Assembly (NCBI GenBank): GCA_007116035.1
Contig: SKJG01000185.1
Coordinates: forward strand, 1-34,783
Length of the DNA stretch: 34,783 nucleotides
DNA from: Thioalkalivibrio sp.
GTDB taxonomy: Bacteria > Pseudomonadota > Gammaproteobacteria > Ectothiorhodospirales > Ectothiorhodospiraceae
Direction of reading: 5' to 3'
Shown here: piece after piece, positions 15,079 to 22,840 of the stretch
Numbering within the stretch: the first letter of the stretch is position 1
How the letters are laid out: each line of letters begins with the position of its first letter
Notes under the pieces: generated by a model
What the model was told of the DNA's origin: nothing
What the model saw: the letters and a program-made list of their open reading frames with translations, nothing else
Databases searched by the model: none
Position numbers and translations under genes: made by a program

Positions 15079-16230
15079 ATGCAGCGGATCTATCTGGACT
15101 ACAACGCCAGCACGCCGATCGCGCCCCAGGTCGCCGAGGTGATGCACCGGATGACGGGCGAGGCCTTCGGCAACCCCTCCAGCAACCATTGGGCCGGGCG
15201 CCCGGCGCGGGCGGCGGTGGAGACGGCACGGGGACAGGTCGCCACGCTCCTGGGCTGCAGTCCCGAGGAGATCGTCTTCACCAGCGGCGGCAGCGAAGCC
15301 AACAATTTCGCCCTGAAGGGCCTGTTCTTCGCCAAACCGCGCGAACATGCCCACATCATCACCACGCAGGTCGAACATCCCGCCATCGTCGAGCCCTGCC
15401 GTTTCCTGGAACGGCTCGGCGCCCGTATCACCTGGCTGCCGGTGGACGCCAGCGGGCGCGTCGATCCCGAGGACCTGCGGCGCGCAATCACCGCCGAGAC
15501 GCTGCTGGTCAGCGTGATGCACGCGAACAACGAGGTCGGCACCATCCAGCCGATCGCCGAGTGCGCGGCGATCGCGCGCGAACACGGCGTGCCGTTCCAT
15601 ACCGATGCGGCGCAGTCGGTCGGCAAGATCCCCACCCGGGTGGACGATCTCGGCGTCGACCTGCTGACCCTCGCCGGACACAAGTTCTACGGACCCAAGG
15701 GTGTCGGCGCGCTGTACGCACGGGCGGGCACCGCACTGGAGCCATTGATCCACGGCGCGGCGCACGAGAGCGGACGGCGCGCCGGCACCGAGAGCGCGCT
15801 CCTCGCGGCAGCGCTGGGCGAGGCCAGCACGCTGGCCGGCGACCTGGCCCCGATGCAGGCGGTCAAGACCCTGCGCGACCGCCTCCGCGACGCCCTCTCG
15901 GCGGAGCTCGGCGCGCAGGTGGTGTTCCATGGCCATCCGGAATGCATACTGCCGAACACGCTGAACGTGTCCTTCCTCGGCGCCACCGGCGCGGAGGTGC
16001 TGGCCGGTCTCGAAGGGGTTGCGGCGTCGACCGGTTCCGCGTGTCACTCGGGGCGGGTGGAATTGTCACCGGTGCTGCACGCGATGGGCGTGCGTCCCGA
16101 GACCGGACAGGGCGCGGTGCGCTTCAGCCTGGGTCGGGAGACCACGGCCGCAGAGGTCGATGCGGTGCTGCGGCGGATCGCCAGGGCGTCCTGGCGGCGG
16201 GCACGGACGCCGGTGTGGGCAGCGCCATGA
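15079..16230 (+). CDS. Cysteine desulfurase (NifS/IscS family)
   Basis: The protein has 383 residues. It starts RIYLDYNASTPI, and continues with the PLP-fold motifs GNPSSNHWAGR, FTSGGSEANNFALKG and HADAAQ-like HTDAAQSVGKIP. The PLP lysine is in TLAGHKFYGPKG, and the active-site cysteine loop is STGSACHSG. The enzyme takes sulfur from cysteine to form a persulfide for Fe-S cluster or tRNA thiolation. The short loop around the cysteine and the isolated position suggest a NifS-like or group II-like paralogue rather than the isc-operon enzyme; no iscU, iscR or hscA is near. An ATG at 15067 would add four residues; neither start has a strong ribosome site. The stop overlaps a bridging mini-ORF. 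Confidence 0.9.
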   Translation: MQRIYLDYNASTPIAPQVAEVMHRMTGEAFGNPSSNHWAGRPARAAVETARGQVATLLGCSPEEIVFTSGGSEANNFALKGLFFAKPREHAHIITTQVEHPAIVEPCRFLERLGARITWLPVDASGRVDPEDLRRAITAETLLVSVMHANNEVGTIQPIAECAAIAREHGVPFHTDAAQSVGKIPTRVDDLGVDLLTLAGHKFYGPKGVGALYARAGTALEPLIHGAAHESGRRAGTESALLAAALGEASTLAGDLAPMQAVKTLRDRLRDALSAELGAQVVFHGHPECILPNTLNVSFLGATGAEVLAGLEGVAASTGSACHSGRVELSPVLHAMGVRPETGQGAVRFSLGRETTAAEVDAVLRRIARASWRRARTPVWAAP

Positions 16231-16262
16231 GCTGGGCGGGCGCAGACGTTCGGTACGGCTGA
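16227..16262 (+). other. 11-codon bridging ORF linking the desulfurase to the next gene
   Basis: ATG at 16227 overlaps the desulfurase TGA (ATGA). The frame encodes MSWAGADVRYG and stops at a TGA (16260-16262) that overlaps the ATG of the next gene (TGATG). A terminating ribosome could reinitiate twice and so reach the hypothetical gene, which lacks its own clear ribosome site. The peptide itself need not be functional. Confidence 0.4.
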
Positions 16263-16861
16263 TGGACGATCGGGGAAGCTTGCGACCCGGGGAACTCTGG
16301 CCGTCGGCGGCCTACTCGCGCCAGGTGCAGACACTGCGCGCGGCGGTGGGTCGCACGGTCTACCTGGTCGAACTCGCGGCCACGCCGATCCATCTCGGGA
16401 TCCGCCAGACGGGTCAGCCGCACGTGCTGCTGGACGTGATCGACTTCTCGCGCCCGGACCCGGCCCGCGGCCTTGCCCCGCACATGATCATCCTCGACGA
16501 TGGCCGCGGCATCAACCTGGGCCAGCTGCTGCGCATCAGCCTGGAGCGGCCGTTCGATCCAGCCCCGGGGCAGGTCCTTTACCAGGACGACGAACTGCGG
16601 CAGCAACTCTTGTTGCGGGAAAGAAAGCTTTCGAGGAAGTTCATCGCCGAACGGGCAAGGCTGCTGCTCGGCCAGGTGCTGGGTCGCTCGGCGCCCCCGT
16701 CGCTTGCGGGCCCGGAGCCGACGCGCGGGCTTCCGTCAATCGGCGAAGAGGATCACCGAGAAAAAGCTGAGCCAGGAGACGACGATCAGGATGACGATCA
16801 GCGTCAGTGGGAGATTTTCAAAGGTAAACCAGTCGCGCATCGCCAAAAATCCCGTCAATAA
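16262..16861 (+). CDS. Hypothetical protein downstream of the cysteine desulfurase
   Basis: I do not recognise the family. The 199 residues show a plausible globular part up to about residue 145 (RTVYLVELAATPIHLGIRQTG, HMIILDDGRGINLGQLLRI, then basic helices LLLRERKLSRKF). The tail after about 150 is very polar and of low complexity (EPGDDDQDDDQRQ). That tail is antisense to a possible small membrane-protein ORF at 16736-16840, so its composition may simply mirror the other strand. The start is ATG at 16262, reached through the TGATG overlap. Cotranscription with the desulfurase suggests a link to sulfur transfer, but no motif shows this. Confidence 0.6.
   Translation: MDDRGSLRPGELWPSAAYSRQVQTLRAAVGRTVYLVELAATPIHLGIRQTGQPHVLLDVIDFSRPDPARGLAPHMIILDDGRGINLGQLLRISLERPFDPAPGQVLYQDDELRQQLLLRERKLSRKFIAERARLLLGQVLGRSAPPSLAGPEPTRGLPSIGEEDHREKAEPGDDDQDDDQRQWEIFKGKPVAHRQKSRQ
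16736..16840 (-). CDS. Possible 34-residue single-helix membrane peptide
   Basis: The frame reads MRDWFTFENLPLTLIVILIV and continues VSWLSFFSVILFAD: a short polar N-terminus, then one strong membrane helix of about 22 residues. This is the composition of genuine small membrane proteins. It is antisense to the last third of the hypothetical gene 16262-16861, whose tail looks non-globular. The ribosome site is weak (GGGAT at poor spacing). The gene would share its strand with the cbb3 locus and lie 229 nt beyond ccoS. Confidence 0.42.
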   Translation of the reverse strand: MRDWFTFENLPLTLIVILIVVSWLSFFSVILFAD

Positions 16862-16922
16862 CTTTCATCCGAAGGGTATGCCGAAGCACGCCCGGACGCA
16901 AGAACAACCCGCGCCCGAGCCC

Positions 16923-16988
16923 GTAGGAGGCGAGTCCTCTCGCCGATCTGGCGCCGGAAAACCCATCGGCCAGGGGCTGGCCTCCTAC
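16923..16988. repeat. Inverted pair of GTAGGAGGCGAG repeats (BIME-like)
   Basis: One copy lies at 16923-16947 and an inverted copy at 16965-16988 (GTAGGAGGCCAGCCCCTGGC in reverse). They face each other across 17 bp, so the whole could fold into a long hairpin. They are relatives of the units at 14870-14987. They occupy the gap between the hypothetical gene and ccoS and could form a bidirectional terminator. Confidence 0.72.
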
Positions 16989-17068
16989 CGCCGGGCCCCT
17001 CGAAACAACACGAATCTGGGCGCCGACGGAGCTTTCGTGATCATCAGCAGGTGGAGCCGCGCGGCGTC

Positions 17069-17290
17069 TTAGGGCTTGTGGTCCCCGTTGCGGTCATCCT
17101 CCTCCGGTGTCCGCTCCTGCTCGCGGTCTTCGTTGCCGGGGATCATCGGGTCGTCGTCGTCCATCAGGATGCGGTACGCCGGGCCCTCCATGTCCTCGTA
17201 CTGCCCGGACCGGATTGCCCAGAAAAAGGCGAGGCCGATGATCAGCACGAGGACGAGCGCAATCGGAATCAGCAGGTAGAGTACTTCCAT
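17069..17290 (-). CDS. ccoS: cbb3 oxidase maturation protein CcoS
   Basis: The protein has 73 residues. One N-terminal membrane helix (about 2-25) is followed by the diagnostic block FFWAIRSGQYEDMEGPAYRILMDDD and a polar tail. CcoS (FixS) is needed for insertion of haem and copper into the cbb3 oxidase core subunit. The tail after the DDDD stretch is long and charged compared with the usual 50-60 residues. It lies 35 nt after ccoI and is the last gene of the cbb3 locus. Confidence 0.93.
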   Translation of the reverse strand: MEVLYLLIPIALVLVLIIGLAFFWAIRSGQYEDMEGPAYRILMDDDDPMIPGNEDREQERTPEEDDRNGDHKP

Positions 17291-17325
17291 ACCCGAAGTG
17301 TAGCAGCCTGATCCGCGAACGCGGA

Positions 17326-19896
17326 TTACCCATTGCGCGCCGGACGGATCACGGTGGCGGGCAGGGGCGGCCTACCCTTCCGGCCAGACAGGATCTCCTC
17401 GTTCTCGCGCCGCAGCCGCAGGGCATTACCCACGACGATCAGGGAACTGAGCGACATGCCGAGCGCGGCCAGCCAGGGCGTCAGGAATCCGGTCGCGGCC
17501 ACGGGGAGCGCGATGCCGTTGTAGCCGATCGCCCAGATGATGTTCTGGCGAATGATCCGCAGCGTCTCGCGCGACTGCCGGATCGCGGCCGGAATCGCAT
17601 CCAGGCGATCCGACATCAGGACCAGGTCGGCCTGGGTCTGGGCGATGCGCGTGCCGCTGCCCATCGCCAGCGAGACATCGGCGCCGGCGAGCACCGGCGC
17701 ATCGTTGATGCCCTCGCCGGCCATCAGCACGACCTCGCCGCGCGCCTGGCGCCGGCGCACGTATTCGACCTTGTTCTCGGGTGTCATGCCGCCACGCGCC
17801 TCGCTGATGCCGACGCCCGCCGCGAAGAGGGCGACCGACTCGGGACGGTCACCGGAGAGCAGCACGACCTCGAGCCCGAGTTCCTGCAGCTCCGCCACCG
17901 TCTCGCGCACCCGCGGGCGTGGCTGATCGGCCAGCCAGAACATCCCGACGACCTCACCAGCACGCGCGAGCCATACCGCGGTCGCCTGCGCATGCGTCAC
18001 GGGCGGCTGGACACCCTCGGGCACCCGCTCGAGCCCGACGAATCCCGGGGTTCCCACCCGGATCTCGACACCATCCAGCAGCCCCGAAAGGCCCCGCCCG
18101 GGCACATTGCGAACGTGCTCCAGCGGCGGTGCCGGAACCGCGCCCGCGGCCTGCACCAGCGCCTTGGCCAGCGGGTGCTCGGAGTGGCGCTCGAGCGCAG
18201 CCGCCATCTCCAGCAGTTCGCGCTCGCCGTAACCGGGCGCCAGCACCCGGGTGGCCACCCATTCCGGCTGCCCCACGGTCAGGGTCCCGGTCTTGTCGAA
18301 GCAGACGACGTGGGTCCTGGCCATGTCTTCCACGGCCTGCCCGCGAGTCAGCAGCAGGCCGATGCGCGACAGCACCCCGGTGGTCGTGGTGATCGCCACC
18401 GGGGTGGCCAGCGCGAGCGCGCAGGGACAGGTGGCGACCAGCATCGCGACCACAACCCAGAAGGCCCGGTCCGGCGCGATCCAGAGATACCAGACCATGC
18501 CCACGAGTGCGGTCAGGATCAGCACCGCGGCGGTGAAATGCCCGGTGCCCTTCTCGGCCATTCGGGCCAGCCGGGGCTTGTCGGTCTGTGCGCGGTCCAG
18601 CAGGCGCTGGATCGCGGCCAGCGTGGTCTCCGCGCCGACGCGGGTCACCCGCACCACCAGCGGACTGTCCACGTTCACGGTGCCGCCGGTCACGGCGTCG
18701 CCGGCCTTGCGCAGGCAGGGCTCGGGCTCGCCGGTGAGCAGCGCCTGGTTCACGGTGGATTCGCCGGCCTCGACCAGGCCGTCGGCAGGCAGGGGCTCAC
18801 CGGGCCGGACACGCACGCAGTCGCCGGGTGCCAGCTCGGCCACCGGCACCTGCTCGTCGCTGCCGTCAGCCGCGACACGCGTGGCCAGCGCGGGGATCAG
18901 CCGGTCCAGGCGGTCGATCGCCTGGCTCGAGCGCTGCCGCGCCATCAACTCCAGGTAGCGGCTCGTCAGCAGGAAGAAGACGAACATCGCCACGGACTCG
19001 AAATACACGTGCTCGCCGGTCCCGAGCGCCACCGAATACACGCTGGCGAAGTAGGTGCTGAGGATCGCGATGCTGACCGGGACGTCCATCCCCAGCCGCC
19101 GGTGCTCCAGGTCGCGCCAGGCGCTCCGGAAGAACGGCAGCGCGGAATAGAAGACGACCGGCGTCGTGAGACCCGCGGCGACCCAGCGCATGAACTGCAG
19201 CAGGTTGGCGTAGGCCTCGTCGCCGGCGCCCAGCCACAGTGCCACGGCGAGCATCATCACCTGCATCATCCCCAGTCCCGCCACCGCCAGGCGACGCAGC
19301 GCGACGTGGCGCTCGCGCTGGAAGGCCTTGTCGCGGGTACCGGGATCGTAGGGGTGTGCGCGGTAGCCGATGCCGCGGATCGCCTGCAGGATGTCGGACA
19401 GCGCCAGGCGCTCGGGATCCCAGCGCACCCGAGCCCGGTGCGTGGCGTAGTTCACCGTGAAGTCGGTGACGCCGGGCAGCGCGCGCACGTGGCGCTCGTT
19501 CAACCAGACACAGGCGGCGCAGGTGATGCCCTCGAGAATCAGCGAGGCCTCCCGCAGCACCGTGCCGGATCGATCGGTCTCGTCGGTGACGAACTGCCGC
19601 TGCACCTCGGGTTGATCGAAGAGCTTGAGCTCGCGCAGCTCGTCCGGAATCAGCGGTTCGCCGGGACTGCCCGCAGGCGCGGTGCGGTGATGGTAGTACC
19701 CGCCCAGACCGTTCTCGATGATCGCGTTCGCGACCGCCTGGCAGCCGCCGCAGCAGGTCTCACGCGCCCGCCCCTCGAACTGCACCGGATAATGCGCCCC
19801 GCGCGGGACCGGCAGGCCGCAATGGAAACAGCCGGCATCCGCGGCCTGCGGTGCCGTGGCAGCCGCCGGTTCCGATGACGGTTCAACCGCAGCCAT
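17326..19896 (-). CDS. ccoI: Cu(+)-exporting P1B-type ATPase for cbb3 assembly (CcoI/FixI)
   Basis: The protein has 856 residues. The N-terminal metal-binding region has CFHC (C23, C26) and CCGGC (C48, C49, C52). The heavy-metal domain follows with GITCAAC (C126, C129), then eight membrane helices with the transport motif CPC (490-492). The phosphorylation site DKTGT has D534, and SEHPLA is the nucleotide-binding HP motif. The hinge motif reads AGEGINDAP rather than the usual GDGINDAP (E728 replaces Asp). The enzyme pumps copper to the periplasm for the CuB centre of cbb3 oxidase. The ATG at 19894-19896 is chosen; a GTG at 19969-19971 would add 25 arginine-rich residues without support. It is followed by ccoS. 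Confidence 0.94.
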   Translation of the reverse strand: MAAVEPSSEPAAATAPQAADAGCFHCGLPVPRGAHYPVQFEGRARETCCGGCQAVANAIIENGLGGYYHHRTAPAGSPGEPLIPDELRELKLFDQPEVQRQFVTDETDRSGTVLREASLILEGITCAACVWLNERHVRALPGVTDFTVNYATHRARVRWDPERLALSDILQAIRGIGYRAHPYDPGTRDKAFQRERHVALRRLAVAGLGMMQVMMLAVALWLGAGDEAYANLLQFMRWVAAGLTTPVVFYSALPFFRSAWRDLEHRRLGMDVPVSIAILSTYFASVYSVALGTGEHVYFESVAMFVFFLLTSRYLELMARQRSSQAIDRLDRLIPALATRVAADGSDEQVPVAELAPGDCVRVRPGEPLPADGLVEAGESTVNQALLTGEPEPCLRKAGDAVTGGTVNVDSPLVVRVTRVGAETTLAAIQRLLDRAQTDKPRLARMAEKGTGHFTAAVLILTALVGMVWYLWIAPDRAFWVVVAMLVATCPCALALATPVAITTTTGVLSRIGLLLTRGQAVEDMARTHVVCFDKTGTLTVGQPEWVATRVLAPGYGERELLEMAAALERHSEHPLAKALVQAAGAVPAPPLEHVRNVPGRGLSGLLDGVEIRVGTPGFVGLERVPEGVQPPVTHAQATAVWLARAGEVVGMFWLADQPRPRVRETVAELQELGLEVVLLSGDRPESVALFAAGVGISEARGGMTPENKVEYVRRRQARGEVVLMAGEGINDAPVLAGADVSLAMGSGTRIAQTQADLVLMSDRLDAIPAAIRQSRETLRIIRQNIIWAIGYNGIALPVAATGFLTPWLAALGMSLSSLIVVGNALRLRRENEEILSGRKGRPPLPATVIRPARNG

Positions 19897-20016
19897 GAAC
19901 GCCTGCGAACGCCCCGCGTCCCGGCAGTGCCGGGACACCCGGCGCGACCCCGCCGGACATCGCCGCGCCACGCCGCAGACGCACGCCTGTCCCGGTCGCC
20001 ATCAACTCAATCACCC

Positions 20017-20078
20017 TTCGCGCGCAAGGCGCGCTCCCACGGGCTCTTGCCGTTGTAGGAGCACGCCTTGCGCGCGAC
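20017..20078. repeat. Inverted repeat pair with GCCTTGCGCGCGA units
   Basis: Two 24-bp arms, 20017-20040 and 20055-20078, match at 21 of 24 positions in inverted orientation across 14 bp. Each arm has the form GTRGGAGCRCGCCTTGCGCG. They lie in the 256-bp gap between ccoH and ccoI. The form is REP/BIME-like, and the structure may attenuate or protect the cco transcript. The remainder of the gap shows no gene. Confidence 0.75.
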
Positions 20079-20152
20079 GATTTTGGCGGTGCCGCTGCGG
20101 TCCATGCGATTGTCCTTGCCTGCGGACGATTCGTGACGTTCCGCATGGCCCA

Positions 20153-20977
20153 CTAGCCGCGGCTCTCGCGCACCCGCGTGCTGGCCTGTTGCTCGTGCGT
20201 GTGGTCGCCGTGGCGGACGCGGAACAGGAGATCCCATCGGCCGGGCGCATCCAGCGTCACCTCGGCCTGGTACAGGCCGCCGCCGACCGGTCGCATCGCA
20301 AAGACCTGGTCGAGATTGAAATCCGACACGCGCATGAACTCCCCCTCGATGGCCGCGTCGGAAATCGGCCGACCCTCGCGGTCGAGCACCCGGACCTGGA
20401 ACACCGCCGGCTCCCCGACCTCGGGTCGTGCCTGCCAGCCCTGCTGCACCTGCCATCCCACGGTCTGCTGCTCCCGCATCGAGTCGAAATAGCCGGTCGC
20501 CAGGGCTTCCTTGCGTTCGCTGATGCGCGCCACCGTACCGGGAAAGCCGGAGGTGACCTCGGTCGCCTGACTCTGCGGCTGGGGCAGCAGCACGCCGATG
20601 AACTGGCTGGGCATGCCGTGGGTCGCCACCGACAGCAGGATCGCGTTGACCGTGGCGACGATGCCGAAGAAGACCAGGATGGTCATCGGCGCCCAGTGGA
20701 GGCGACCGCTTTTGGCCTTCCTGCCGTGTTCCGATTCCTGCTGCGTGGTGATGATGCCCAGTCCGTAGGGGACGATCACGTACAGCGCGAGGTGGATCGC
20801 GAAGACGTCGGCCCCGGCCCAGTTGAGCACCGAGAACGGGATGAAGAGCAGCATCGTGATCGCAAACACGAGCCCCGCGGTCTGGTAGCCACGCAGGCTG
20901 GTGAAGCGATAGATGAGGAAGAACAGGCCGGTGATCAGCGCGACCCCGACTCCAAGCGTTACGACGAGATTTTCCAT
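20153..20977 (-). CDS. ccoH: FixH/CcoH-family protein with multi-helix N-terminal extension
   Basis: The protein has 274 residues. There are four predicted membrane helices (about 5-25, 33-53, 58-80 and 96-117), followed by a periplasmic FixH-like beta domain (about 170-262). That domain contains AVFQVRVLDREGRPI, the MRVSDFNLDQVFAM block, and GLYQAEVTLDAPGRWDLLFRV. CcoH/FixH assists maturation and stability of the cbb3 complex. The usual protein is about 160 residues with one helix; here three extra helices precede the FixH part. An ATG at 20984-20986 is also possible; neither has a clear ribosome site. It stands between ccoG and ccoI as expected for ccoH. Confidence 0.85.
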   Translation of the reverse strand: MENLVVTLGVGVALITGLFFLIYRFTSLRGYQTAGLVFAITMLLFIPFSVLNWAGADVFAIHLALYVIVPYGLGIITTQQESEHGRKAKSGRLHWAPMTILVFFGIVATVNAILLSVATHGMPSQFIGVLLPQPQSQATEVTSGFPGTVARISERKEALATGYFDSMREQQTVGWQVQQGWQARPEVGEPAVFQVRVLDREGRPISDAAIEGEFMRVSDFNLDQVFAMRPVGGGLYQAEVTLDAPGRWDLLFRVRHGDHTHEQQASTRVRESRG

Positions 20978-21086
20978 GGCTACCATCAACGACCATCGTG
21001 AACGTTCAACGTACCGGCGACACGCTCCGGTTTCCAGTAACACCCCAATTCCCACCCCGGACGCGGCCCGATCCCAGGACGAATCC

Positions 21087-21162
21087 GGGAGCGCGGGCGC
21101 TTGCTCCCGCTTTCGCAGCGCCGGGATCCGCTCCAACACCCAAAGCGGCGGTAAGCCGCCGC
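21087..21162. repeat. Two small palindromes between ccoG and ccoH
   Basis: GGGAGC-N10-GCTCCC is at 21087-21108 and GCGGCGG-TAAG-CCGCCGC is at 21145-21162. The second resembles common dispersed REP-type palindromes. They fill the 217-bp gap in which no gene is visible, and may be processing or stabilising structures within the cco assembly transcript. Confidence 0.6.
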
Positions 21163-21194
21163 ACTCCATCGGCGCTCCGCGCCGGGCAAACCGC

Positions 21195-22592
21195 TCACGG
21201 CCGCAGGCTCAGCTGCGAGTCGATGCGCACCGGGTCCATCGCTCCGTCGCGGTCGCGGATCTCGAACCCGATCGGCAGCCGCGCGGGATCGCCGGGCTCG
21301 GCATGGTAGCGCACGCGGGCCAGCACCGTGGTGCGCTGCGACGGATCCAGCACGATCTCCTGTACCCGGCCGAGGTCCAGCAGCGCGCCTTCCAGCCCGA
21401 CCACGTCGATCTCCAGATCGAGGCGGTGCTGCGTCTTGTTGTTCAGCGCGATCTCGTAGCTGTTCTGGGTGCTGCCATCGGCCATCTGCACGAACAGCGG
21501 CTGCCGCACCTGGCTGACACTCGCGTCCAGGTCGGGGCGGTTGGCGATACTCAGTGCCAGCAGCACGGTGACGACCAGGATCGCCGCGCCATAACCGACG
21601 GTCTTCAGTTTCAGGAACCGGGTCTTCTTCCCCTCCAGCGCGCTCTCGGAGGTGTACCGGATCAGTCCGCGCGGCCAACCCTGCTTGTCCATGATCTGGT
21701 CACAGGCATCGATGCACAGCGCGCAGTGGATGCACTGGATCTGCAGTCCGTCGCGGATGTCGATCCCGGTGGGACAGACCTGCACGCAGTAGCCGCAATC
21801 GATGCAGTCCCCCACGCCGGCCTTTTGCCGCTCCTCGCGCGTCTTCAGATCCCGGGACGGCTTGGCACGCCCGGCGGGACCTTCGCCGCGCTCCTGATCG
21901 TACGAGACGATCAGGGTGTCGCGATCGAACATCACCGACTGAAAGCGCGCGTAGGGACACATGTAGGTGCAGACCTGCTCCCGCGCCAGGCCGGCGAACG
22001 TATAGGTCGTGAGCGTCAGCAGTCCTGCGGTGATGTAGGCCGCGTTCGCCGCTTCGCCCGTGAAGAAGGCGACGACCATGCTCGGCGCATCGGCCCAGTA
22101 GAGGACGAAGCCCAGACCGGTCGCGAAGGCCACCAGCAGCCAGGATGCGTGGGTGGCGCCGAGCTTCAGGACCTTCTCCGCATTCCAGGGCTGCTTCGCG
22201 AGGCGCAGGCGCGCCGGGCGCTCACCCTGAATGCGCCGCTCGAGGAACATGTAGACATCGGTCCACAGCGTCTGGAAACAGAAATAGCCGCAGAAGACTC
22301 GCCCGGCCAGGCCGGTGACGAAAAACAGCATCAGCGCGGCGATCATCAGCAGGCCCGCAAGCCAGAAGATGTCCTGCGCAAAGACGATCAGGTCGAAGAG
22401 GTAGAACTGCCGGTTCGGGATGTCGAACAGCACGGCCTGCGAGGGGCCGGTCTCGCGCTCCCAGCGCAGCCATGGCAACAGGAAGAACACACCGTAGGCC
22501 AGCACCAGAATGCCTGTCTTCAGATTCCGGAAGCGACCCGATACCGATCGCGGATGGATCGGAACGCGGGCCTCGAACAACGACTGCGACAT
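21195..22592 (-). CDS. ccoG: cbb3 oxidase assembly ferredoxin-like Cu reductase CcoG
   Basis: The protein has 465 residues. The N-terminal membrane part contains several helices and the GRVFCGYFCFQTLW and VCTYMCPYARFQ cysteine pairs. A double 4Fe-4S ferredoxin region follows (CIDCGYCVQVCPTGID and CIHCALCIDACD). After another helix there is a C-terminal immunoglobulin-like FixG domain. CcoG (RdxA/FixG) reduces Cu(II) for cbb3 biogenesis. The ATG at 22590-22592 with GGTGAG upstream is chosen. Two hairpins in the 248-bp gap separate it from ccoP. Confidence 0.94.
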   Translation of the reverse strand: MSQSLFEARVPIHPRSVSGRFRNLKTGILVLAYGVFFLLPWLRWERETGPSQAVLFDIPNRQFYLFDLIVFAQDIFWLAGLLMIAALMLFFVTGLAGRVFCGYFCFQTLWTDVYMFLERRIQGERPARLRLAKQPWNAEKVLKLGATHASWLLVAFATGLGFVLYWADAPSMVVAFFTGEAANAAYITAGLLTLTTYTFAGLAREQVCTYMCPYARFQSVMFDRDTLIVSYDQERGEGPAGRAKPSRDLKTREERQKAGVGDCIDCGYCVQVCPTGIDIRDGLQIQCIHCALCIDACDQIMDKQGWPRGLIRYTSESALEGKKTRFLKLKTVGYGAAILVVTVLLALSIANRPDLDASVSQVRQPLFVQMADGSTQNSYEIALNNKTQHRLDLEIDVVGLEGALLDLGRVQEIVLDPSQRTTVLARVRYHAEPGDPARLPIGFEIRDRDGAMDPVRIDSQLSLRP

Positions 22593-22746
22593 GATGAACT
22601 CACCGGCCGGCAATGGCCGGCGCACGACAGGGCTGTGACGCTTTGGCGCGGAACGGCCCGAAGGGAATCGCATCCGGGACACGGGCCATCACGTGCGTCG
22701 CCCGGGATTGTACCGCCCCATCCCCGGGCGCTGCCCAGAAGGCACG

Positions 22747-22776
22747 GCCAGCCTGTGGAAGCCTCCACGGGCTGGC
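22747..22776 (-). terminator. Strong hairpin between ccoP and ccoG
   Basis: The arms GCCAGCC-T-GTGGA and TCCAC-G-GGCTGGC enclose the loop AGCC, giving 12 paired bases with one mismatch. No U-tract follows in the minus direction, so it is more likely an attenuator or an mRNA-stabilising structure at the end of ccoNOQP than a full intrinsic terminator. Confidence 0.5.
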
Positions 22777-22804
22777 GGCCATCGCATTGCGGTGATGCGA
22801 CCCC

Positions 22805-22840
22805 GGCCGAGCAGAAGCGCCGGGCCGGGTCCGCTCGGCC
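22805..22840 (-). terminator. Hairpin immediately after the ccoP stop
   Basis: Eight-base arms GGCCGAGC (22805-22812) and GCTCGGCC (22833-22840) begin at the base next to the ccoP TAA (22841-22843). The 20-base loop is GC-rich and could add pairs. There is no U-tract. With the hairpin at 22747-22776 it probably sets different amounts of ccoNOQP and ccoGHIS mRNA. Confidence 0.45.
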
